Positions 55,848 through 64,000 of a stretch of 64,000 nucleotides of DNA are shown one piece after another. The notes below the pieces were generated by a model. That model did no database searches, was not told where the DNA came from, and saw only the letters and a list, made by a program, of their open reading frames with translations. Source of the stretch: Tulasnella sp. 424 (Eukaryota > Basidiomycota > Agaricomycetes > Cantharellales > Tulasnellaceae). The translations under genes were made by a program, and so were the position numbers. Position 1 is the stretch's first letter. Each line of letters opens with the position of its first letter. The DNA lies in the NCBI GenBank assembly GCA_019633425.1, contig WSUB01000077.1, forward strand, positions 1 through 64,000, read 5' to 3'.

Positions 55848-57344
55848 TCAAAGAGGTTCAAACACGAGACGCTATAGATCATGGCTATCGATTACTCGAC
55901 GTCATTAGGGATAAAATATAATTGTACTCACAGCTTTGAACAAGGGGCGATTAGAGTCTGGGTGCAGGCTGTTTGGAGTCGCGAAGTCTATGGAAAATGA
56001 GATAGGAACGCCCGTAGTGTCCACATAGACTGTGGTGGTGGTCCAATTCGATGGTTTAGCTTGTCCATAGGGACGGCCCCACTCATCTCGTGTTAACGGT
56101 TCTGGAAAATCTGGTTGACGAGTGGCCAGGTAAGTAACCTTCCCTCAGCCCTGCGGTGCAGTAAATACGCACCTGAAAGAGTAGCTTGTAAAGTTCCATC
56201 ACCCAATACATTCCAGATCTTTGATACCACTTGATGACCGGGAGTTGTCGAGCCATTATTGAATGTTACTTCGGAGGCGGTCCGTACCCCATTGATAGCT
56301 GCAAGCGGATGAAATCTGTAGCATATCTCATAAGCCGATATCGGGATTTTTTTTTTTCCTTTTCACAATTGTACTCACTCGGAGTATCGGGTTTCCAGAA
56401 GAACGGCTAGATCCCCTTGTTCTTGACTAGTGTCCTTCACATGGCCCCTTTGATTTAGGAACACTGCCTGCAGTGGTGAGGACCAGGGCTCACCAGGAAT
56501 GTGATCAAGTGGGCCTCTGGATCATTGCGGAAACTGACGATTAATGCGTCTTGACGGTCAGGGGTAACGCACTTCAAGGTGTTAACACAGTAGTTATACT
56601 TGTTGTAGCCAGCATTTGCCTTGTAAAGAATATTGGATCCAAGCTTTCCACGCCAAACGTAGGCAGAAGGAATTTCGCCTTCATAGACGATGCGGAGTCT
56701 CCCAACATATCCTCCAAGCCGTGAGGGGTCGTATGAACGAAGAGAAGAGACTGCAGCAATGTGGCTTGAGCCCAAGATAATTTCATTTGGGGGATGGCCT
56801 GAGCCTGCTCCATTTTGCACGTCCTCTTCTGCAGACAGGAGTCGTGGGTTGGCTGAAAGTGTCGCATTAGAAAGGGTAGGACTGAAGGTTGTCGCCGACC
56901 TAGTAAAAAATCAAATTGGGAGTCAATGTTACATTTTCCTCGAACTCCGGCAATGCATTTAGTACCAAATCGGAGTTGCTACCCCAACCTCGTTGGAAGT
57001 GGGTGGATTCGAAACTGGAGGGTATTGGTCGAATAAAGCCTGGACAAAGAGGTCCCAGTCGTTCTTGATGGAAGGGTCGAGTCGGACAAACCATCGAAGC
57101 GCTGCGTTTCGAAGTCGGCTCCTTGCAAAGAACAGCATTCGACGGCGATCCTCGGTCCATCCTTCGGACCAGGCAAGGTCTTCTAGAGCGGCAACGAATG
57201 CCTCACATTCATCACCGTCTATACCCTTAAAGATAATATCTGGGGGTTGGTTCTCTGTCGTCATCGCACAGGGATATTGAATCACAACTGCTCTCTGGAT
57301 ATCCGTGTGGAGGGCCTGTGAAACTCACGTTGGATAGTTGACAT
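55848..57344 (-). CDS. Gag-like family protein, copy H (subfamily 2)
   Basis: Duplicate of copy G. A 16-nt first exon at 57344 (MSTIQ plus one base) joins to QNQPPDIIFKGIDGDECEAF, then VAALEDLAWSEGWTEDRRRM, LFFARSRLRNAALRWFVRLD, PSIKNDWDLFVQALFDQYP and ATPIW. Then SATTFSPTLSNATLSANP, SLRSYDPSRLGGYVGRLRIV, YEGEIPSAYVWRGKLGSNIL and PDRQDALIVSFRNDPEAHLI. The remaining exons at 55900-56340 resemble those of G (GNGTLQATLSG-type module and VYVDTTGVPISFSIDF-type strand). The terminal micro-exon encodes RLVFEPL, with a stop at 55848. No lesion was recognised, although the middle exons were read less completely than in G. Confidence 0.75.
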
Positions 57345-57606
57345 CCAAAAACTGTCGGGTTTTAACTCAAGAACCAAATTTAGCAGAAGTTGAGGATGTA
57401 CTATTCCTTTGGAGATGGATCCTCAGCAGAGATGATGGAGTGGTTGACAGGAGCACGACTTAGTGGCGGTGGTGGCCTCTCCCTGAAACATCACACTTCC
57501 ATGTTTTCATTACGTATGCACTCCAGCAGAGTGGCAGGTGCATCTGTTCAACTTGAATAAACCATGGTAGGACTGCTTTTCGGCATTCGGAAAATATGGG
57601 AAATAA

Positions 57607-59755
57607 CTACACATGGTTGTTCCCAGCTGCAAGCTGCTCTTGAACTACTCTGATCTTATGGAGAGTATCCGTTAACTTCGGTCGCTCTCCTTCATCCATA
57701 GCTAGGCATGATTGCAACAACCCCCAAAGACTAGGACAAGTATCCCACATTGCAGTTGGATGCTCCTCAACCGCTGGTGGCCTCTTCTGGGCGCATACTC
57801 GCTGTAAAAGGAGATATTCCACGTTTTCCTGAGGGTACGGGTGCGCTAATAATGACGTTGGTTAATAATCCATGTCCTCTTCATTCGCTAATATATCGAG
57901 AGCTTACTGCCTGACAAAATTAGCAGGGAGGACATCGCCCAGGAATATGAATCTCCAGATGGGTGTAGTTTTTCTTGCCCTTGGAACATCTCTGGAGGTT
58001 GATATCGTAATACTGGAATCGAGATTCTTTGCTCTGTTGAGGTATCAAGCTGGGAGGGATGAAGGACGTTCGTGAATGAGAAGTCCGCCAGTATCGCAGA
58101 GTGGCTGGGGTTGACGAATATAGTATGTGGGGAGAGGGCACCGTGAATTACGCCACAGTCGTGCATGTAGATGAGACCAAGTACGATCTCCCTCATCTTT
58201 TAAACAATTAGTCGAAGATCTCAGGATCAAGGGAGCTTTCTCCTGATGCTTGCTTACCAGACGCAAACGGTCGGAGCTTGAAATGTTATTCAAATTTTCC
58301 GCGACGAAGATGTGGAGCCGGGTCATTTCGACACGTGGACTCACAAGATAGCTATCGGGAAGATAATTAATTAAACGAGGGTTGCGGTGGTGAAGGAAAG
58401 TGCCATCAGTGACATTCGAGGAGATATAGAAGCATCGCCTACGCCGTGTGCCCGTGACCATACCAGCCGTAGAGCCTTAACACATGAGGATGGTCCAATG
58501 CTCGCCACTGCTCAAGCTGCCGGTTGAAACGCTGTAGTAACTAGCAGGCAGAAGGGAGGTCATTGTCGCGGATCACTGAGTTGCAAGAAGGACCCACTTC
58601 TAATCCTGCGGCTGCCTTGCTCCGGCTCCGTCGAAAGACGTGGACCAACGAGACTGGAGTTTTAATGGTAACAACTTCCCGCTCCAGCCAGATACCTTCG
58701 CCACCGCTCCAGCCGAAGATATCATTGAAATCGCAAGGTTTTATTTCTTCCACTTCATCCCCAAGGTCTGAAGTGGGTGCGTTGGTTTCTAGCTTCGAGT
58801 TGGTTCGGATGGCGTAAAGTTCATGGCATGCTCTGGTGACTTCGGCAGATTGACCGTTGCCTTTTGCGAGTGTTATTCGCTGTAATCCACGTGAATTAGC
58901 ATTTCTCTGACAGAGTATAGATAGAGATTTCATTACATCCTTCAATATCCGGATCATTTCCGTGCTTTCTGGGGCAACCAGCAACTAGGCGACATTTGGT
59001 CAGGTCAGGGAGGAGTACCTTGGTAAACTCACTTGAGACCTACAGGAATATCGGACGAAAGCTTAAGAAGGACCGCTTCGCTTCTTTCCAAGGTCTTTTT
59101 CAGACAACGGCACAAGATCTGCACCGGGAAAGGGATTCGATTAGGGAAATTGAGTGATCGAGCCGTCATATGACACCCACGGTCTTCGGGCAATCTCCCT
59201 TCTCCCATTCTTTTATGTCATTCCGAATGTTCTTTGCTTCTCTTGCAGTTGTTTACGGGCCATGCAGTCAGCGACAGATGAGAACCTTCGTATGTACCAG
59301 CTCTTGTATTGAAGCACTCACCCGTAGAGAGCGTTTATCATTTCATCGACCTTTTCGGTGTCCATTTTTGAATAGTTATCAGTGACTATGCATACCAGGT
59401 TTACAGACATGCGAAGGAGTTTCATACTCCAACATCTACCACCCAATACCGATAAGAACCGAGCCAATTTCGAGCGGTTTTGGATATTACCTGTAAATCC
59501 AGAAGGGCGCAATGCAGCGGTGAATCTATAAAATAGTCTTAAACATCATATGCTAAGGGAAAACAACGGACATACGTAGTGAATGGTTTTTGCGAGTTTC
59601 GCGGTAACGGGTATCAAAGGGGAAGTGATCGTGGTTGGAAGCCCTTTAAAAGATACTCTACGTTTTAGTACTATAGCTTCAACAGCACGCTGGCTAGTTA
59701 GCTGCTCTCTCTTGAGGGCGTAGCTCTCCCTAGGTTGCGTAAGAGCGGTCGTCAT
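57607..59755 (-). CDS. Protein-kinase-like gene, probable pseudokinase with a helical N-terminal region
   Basis: Starts MTTALTQPRESYALKREQLT at 59755. Short N-terminal exons encode helical pieces (PVTAKLAKTIHY, CWSMKLLRMSVNL, VDEMINALYG, EAKNIRNDIKEWEKG, ILCRCLKKTLERSEAVLLKL, EMIRILKDVMKSLSILC). The kinase domain follows: a Gly-loop-like FGWSGGEGIWL, a possible beta3 Lys in VVTIK, FNRQLEQWRALDHPHVLRLY, CFYISSNVTDGTFLHHRNPR and MREIVLGLIYMHDCGVIHGA. The catalytic loop is HGALSPHT where active kinases have HRDLKPEN, so the Asp, Lys and Asn are all replaced. DFG is DFS (ILADFSFTNVLHP). The C-lobe ends VEYLLLQRVCAQKRPPAVEE, GERPKLTDTLHKIRVVQEQL and a stop at 57607. Exon borders in the N-terminal half are tentative. 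Confidence 0.68.
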
Positions 59756-60214
59756 GGGGAAACGTCAGTGGTGTGAAGTGAGGGTTTGAGCAGGGCTTAT
59801 AGTTTAGCATTCGGGGGGATTAATAAGCCAAAGGCGTGCAAAGGACTTGATCGATTATCATTGATATGAATCCCGGCTAGCTTGCCGCAAAAATCGCTCA
59901 AAGTCGTCCTGTGACTCACAGACGCGGCACTACTCTATTCTGATATAAGTTGCTCTCCAAAGCATACAAGGCCACGGCCAGCTGAGCAATGGAAATACCA
60001 CTTGCGGGGCAAACCAATGCCTCATTCAAAGAAGAGTTGTTTTATATTCGTAATAGGAACAACTGGGCACGTGCCTCCTGATCTTCAGTAGCCTCTACGT
60101 GTAATTTACGGACTAAGTGCATATATAGAGCCCTGCGTCTCTGCTGTTGCTAATATTGCCGAAAAGCCCAAGAAGGTAGAGCTATCTGGTAAGGCAGCGG
60201 AGAATGCTAACTCA
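59756..60214. other. Spacer, no supported gene
   Basis: Promoter side of the kinase-like gene and 3' flank of copy I. Nothing coding. Confidence 0.45.
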
Positions 60215-61634
60215 TCAACGGTGACCTCGGACACCTAGTACAGGTTCAAATACTATGCGCTTCAAGGGGAATAGAAGTCACTCCGGATCAGTAAACTTTG
60301 GGCTACGTGACTTGAGTACTGGATCAGCTTACACCGCTCAGCATAGGACGCCCGGATTGAGGCTGGCCGTCTGGAAGCTCAGTGTCATCTTTCACGAATG
60401 ATATGCTATCTCCCGACAAATCAACGTGGATGGTAGTCGACGTGATTATCTCCTGGTTCGATCCTGACACATCTAACGTGGACATTTGATCAGAAAGCCT
60501 TAAGCGTCCCGCGTAACACCGTAGCCACTCTCATACCCTCACCTACAATCGTAGCCTGAAGGGTGCTGTCTTCGAGAATATTCCAGACCCTGGACACGTC
60601 TGGTGAAGTTTCCGAAGCGGCATCAACTGGTATTACTCCGTTGAGGGCAATGATGGCGTGATGCCTGCATGGCGTCTGATCAGTGAGGCTTCCCAATAAT
60701 GAGACCAAAACACCTTACTTAGAATTTTGGTTTAGTCGGATGCCAAGGTCCCGTTGTCCTAGCTCGGGATCCTAAAGCAACGATATTGCGAGGTGAAATT
60801 AATAGAATTCAAACGGCACACGCACCACACAGCATATCGAGTACGGCTCGTCGTATCGCTTAAAGCTCACAATAAGAGCACTATCAATGTACATCGTAGT
60901 TTTCTTGAAGTCGACTGTGGATCCGGGCTCCGTTCCATCCTGGGACGTTCCACCCCAGATATACCGAGGGAAATCATTTTCTGCTCCAAGGACGAGGCGA
61001 AGTTTACCGATAAACAATGCTCCCATCCCTGAGCTCTGCAGAGACAACACTTGAGGTGAAGTAAACCAAGAGTCATGTAGATTGTTTTCGATCTCGGGGA
61101 CTCGTGAACCCAGATGAGGGGAATCTGAAGTAATGGGTAACAAGTTCCCTTGTTGCTCAAGAGCAGAATCATTCATAACGGTAGTCCCAGCCGACCTGGA
61201 TCTAAGCAAACGTTGGGACAATGTAAGTGATCCCGCTGACCATCTGTTTTTAGCCGAATTGTCTTACGAGAAATGTCTGAGGTCGCTCGACGCAATGGTA
61301 TCATCGGTTTCGGGATATTTGGCAAAGAGCGCCTGTATGAATCTGCCCCAATCCGACCGATCTGCTGAATCAAGCGTTGCGTACCATCGTAGAGCCTTTT
61401 TTCTTAGTCGACTGACAGCAAAGTACAGCAGACGTTGCTCGTCCTTGATCCAATCCTCTTCGTGGGCGCGCATATGAATCGCGGTAATGAAGCTCTCGCA
61501 CTCGCTGCCGTCAATCCCCTCGCAGATTATGTCGGGATGACCTGCGCCTTAAAGACATAGCCGAACACGGCCTCGTATTAGCATAGGGATGATTGGTTGT
61601 AAGAAGTACACTAACGTTGATTATTGTGCGCCAT
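60215..61634 (-). CDS. Gag-like family protein, copy I (subfamily 2, divergent)
   Basis: The most divergent member of subfamily 2. First exon of 19 nt at 61634 (MAHNNQ plus one base), then HPDIICEGIDGSECESFITA, EDWIKDEQRLLYFAVSRLRK, KALRWYATLDSADRSDWGRF and IQALFAKYPETDD. Module 1: GMGALFIGKLRLVLGAENDF, PRYIWGGTSQDG, TTMYIDSALIVSFKRYDEPY, SICCVV. Module 2: HHAIIALNGVIPVDAASETS, VSRVWNILEDSTLQATIVG, then TSTTIHVDLSGDSISFVKDD and TELPDG. The last exon begins with RIVFEP and, unlike the others, reads on for eight codons (VLGVRGHR) to a stop at 60215. The extension could come from loss of the usual stop. Confidence 0.72.
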
Positions 61635-62070
61635 CACTGTGGTTGGTGGTGGAAAGAATAGTCCAGGAAGGCATTCGACTCAGCAGATAGTGCTCAGCAA
61701 TGCGCATACAGCGTGCCATTTCAATCGGAGTCCGAAAATATGCTATGCTGACACAACGGCGGGGACCTTGTTTTCTATCCGGCGTTTTCGAAAACAGACT
61801 TCCCACACACCAAACCCATTCCACTACGTGAGCCCACCACGACCTGCTCCCAAACATAATCATATACCCATAGAATTACACACCCAAAAATTCTGTCAAC
61901 TTGGAAAACTGCGAATAGCTTATCCTCCCTAATTATCCTTTTTTCTACCAGTCATAGACTCGCCGCCTGCCGAGCCACATCATCACGGCACTCGGCCGAC
62001 TAGACGCCCATTTTGAACGTGCATCACATCCTCTGCTCCGCCGTATACCAAGATACCTTGCTCGAATGGA
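61635..62070. other. Divergent promoter region between copy I and the carrier-like gene
   Basis: No gene. Copy I is read leftward and the carrier-like gene rightward from this 436-bp stretch. Confidence 0.45.
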
Positions 62071-63668
62071 ATGGCTACCATTCCTTGGCCCTCGACAATA
62101 TCTTCTCTCTCGCCAGCCTATACTCCTCTCAACGACGAAACCAATAAACCGCAATCATCGGATGTCTTCAGCTCGGTCTCTGGAGCTCTCGGTCGTTCTC
62201 TCACCAGAGCCCTAGCCCTGTACTTCGCCCGTCCGGTTAGGTTATTTCGGCCGTCGAAAGGTGAGAGATAACAATGTTGGAATTCTTAGTGCTGGGTTCA
62301 TTAACGAAACCCCACCCGTTTCTAGTGACTGGATGGATGACGCTTCAAAGTGCAGCAGCTAGACATAACGCTTCCCTCTCCCCGCAGTATCTTACTCTTC
62401 TGATCAAGACCGAAGGCGTACGTCTCTATAGTTTGGCCACCATTTCGTTTAGGGCGGGGGGCTGATTGTCCATTGATGTAGTGGAAGGTCATCCCACGGC
62501 ACTTTCTCCCACCTCTCATCGTTAACAGCGCTTTGGGCGCCATTCTCTTCGAAACTTTCACTCTTTCCAATCGTCAACTTCACAGCCTTTATCCAGACAC
62601 TCCAACCGTGGTGCTCGCATCTACTTCTGGTGCTTTAGCTGGAGCGTTGCACGCATTTGCGGGAGCTCCAGCCGATAATGTTCGTCTCGTTTTGGAACGC
62701 GGCTTGGACCCTAGTCGACATTCTTCAACACGAGGTCATAGTGGATGTGAGAGATCCGTTCCGCGCCTTCATCTTATTCTTCACTGACGGTCCTAATTCT
62801 AGGGCGACAAGCATGGATGGAAGTTTTTCGGCAGATTGACCACGTCGACAAGCCTCGGATTGAAGGAAAGGAAATTATCACGGTTGCGACAGGTGTAAAG
62901 AGCCGACAAGAGGCACGGGAACTCAGAGCTTGGATAAAGGAGGTCAAGGGAATGTCCAGAGGGTGGGACGGTGTCTGGTGGGGAGTTGGAAAGGACGTTG
63001 TCGGTAAGTTCATCCCAGATGCCTGCTATGAAATGCTCATGCTTAGCTCACGCACAAAAGGTTTCGCCATCTTCTTTGCCCTTTTCGACGTCTCGCGTAA
63101 CCTTGCGAACCGGACGGCAGCGTATCTCGACCCTTCAATATGTTTAACTCCGGCTCCCAAGCAGGCAGCGCTGACTGTTGAGAGTTCAGAACCATCTTAT
63201 TCTAAACAAGACAAGGATGACGAATACGAAAGCAGCAACGCCATGCTTCCCGCGTCGAAAGTAACCAAAGCCCGGGTTGGACATGGGATTGTCCTCGTTG
63301 GGGGAGGAGTAGCTGCGGGACTCGGTTACGAATTTGCCGGTCGTCCATTCGATAACGCTCGCCGAATCGTCCACGAACAGCGCCTTCATTCCGAAGCCAG
63401 GTCGTCTCGTCGCCCTTTACCCATCACCGCTCCTGTACAAGATCCAAGCTCCTTCCGACTTATAATGCGCATCGTCATCGCCCATATTAGAGAGCATGGA
63501 GTAATGTCGCTCTTACAAAATACGGCTGGGGGGGCCGCAGCCGCGTCGGCGGATGCTGGGAGAAGCCCTGGCTATCGGAGGGCCGTGATAGCATTGAGAG
63601 CTCTCGGGCGGTTAGGCCCTTGGGGTGTCGGGTTCCTCATGTGGGAGGGGTTCGCTCCGCCAGAATGA
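62071..63668 (+). CDS. Divergent mitochondrial-carrier-like membrane protein
   Basis: Probable mitochondrial carrier family member with weak repeats. The start at 62071 reads MATIPWPSTISSLSPAYTPL. Exon 1 has LGRSLTRALALYFARPVRLF. Then come WMTLQSAAARHN and LGAILFETFTLSNRQLHSLY, followed by VVLASTSGALAGALHAFAGA leading to the carrier-like turn PADNVRLVLE. The last exon encodes AWMEVFRQIDHVDKPRIEGK, FAIFFALFDVSRNLANRTAA, a second carrier-like turn (LGYEFAGRPFDNARRIVHEQ) and RLGPWGVGFLMWEGFAPPE. The PxD-x-x-R signature is kept in two of the three expected repeats. A charged linker (about 63180-63260) interrupts the fold. Introns are clear except the second. Transport substrate unknown. Confidence 0.65.
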
Positions 63669-64000
63669 TTTACAAATTGCTCGTTTCCCTTACTCTAGAC
63701 ATTCGAATAATGTGAGACGGATTTTCACACATATTTCCGCATGAATTGACAGATGTTAGATGTCGAGCAGCATGGGGATTGGTTCCCGGCCATCCAACTA
63801 GGCAACGTGAGCCTGGGGATTGCCCCAGGCTTTGCACAAGTAGCAGAACTTCTCCAAATATGGTGTTCTAAGGAACTGAGGGTAAATAAATGTAAGAACT
63901 TGATTCCAGTGATTTCCGGGTTGGGGTATATACACCGAAGGACCGGCCGACATGCCACTAAATGGCTTCGGACTCGTCCGCATTCAAGATCAGTATTGAA
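63669..64000. other. 3' flank, no supported gene
   Basis: Short open frames only before the window ends. A leftward gene may begin or end beyond the edge, but nothing recognisable is inside. Confidence 0.4.

Overview
The window is nuclear DNA of a filamentous basidiomycete, most likely an Agaricomycete. Genes are dense and cut by many short GT-AG introns of about 50-70 bp. The gene set is a typical fungal one: an APSES/KilA-N plus ankyrin cell-cycle factor, SEC14, NEP1/EMG1, uroporphyrinogen decarboxylase, MTA phosphorylase, a GH5 beta-glucanase and a CE1 esterase with a fungal CBM1. No rRNA, tRNA, CRISPR array or plasmid-like feature was found. Two runs of N (30441-30536 and 47545-47641) are assembly gaps.

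Left part (1-29.8 kb) is ordinary single-copy housekeeping territory. In order: CE1 acetylxylan esterase with CBM1 (-), a transposon-like repeat patch at 2.9-3.5 kb, MBF-type transcription factor (-), coilin-like protein (+), SEC14 (-), NEP1 (-), a small membrane protein (-), a 399-aa orphan (-), a small conserved-looking orphan (-), two tandem alpha/beta-hydrolases (+), an ER-type membrane PDI (-), MTA phosphorylase (-) and a minimal O6-alkylguanine-DNA alkyltransferase (+). Gene-poor spacers lie at 13.8-15.9, 17.1-18.8 and 19.5-21.7 kb.

Middle part (30-41 kb): two tandem genes (A, B) with a Gag-like domain, then uroporphyrinogen decarboxylase (+), a disordered nuclear protein with an N-terminal PIP box (-), a short-chain dehydrogenase (+) and an NFKBIL1-like coiled-coil protein (-).

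Right part (41.8-61.6 kb) is the accessory region and the most interesting. Seven more members (C to I) of the Gag-like family lie here. C-F are on the + strand and G-I on the - strand, and they converge on one GH5 exo-beta-1,3-glucanase gene at 50.4-52.3 kb. C-I share one gene plan: a 16-19 nt first exon, a Gag-like helical domain whose exon ends inside a Trp codon, two beta-rich modules, and a tiny last exon encoding [RH]-[ILV]-V-F-E-P-L (extended in I). A and B share the domain order and a related last exon. Local segmental duplications drove the growth: a unit of about 2.5 kb (Gag-like gene plus GH5 promoter) on the left and one of about 3.2 kb (GH5 3' end, Gag-like gene, kinase-like gene) on the right. 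They left a copied GH5 promoter, a GH5 tail pseudogene and a mosaic kinase/GH5 pseudogene. A kinase-like gene at 57.6-59.8 kb has lost the catalytic Asp and follows helical N-terminal exons, which recalls MLKL-type pseudokinases. The window closes with a divergent mitochondrial-carrier-like gene (+).

The Gag-like genes lack any visible zinc knuckle, protease, reverse transcriptase or integrase and have many introns. They therefore look like domesticated, diversifying host genes rather than live retroelements. Their function is unknown. All exon borders were read by eye from splice consensus and reading frame.
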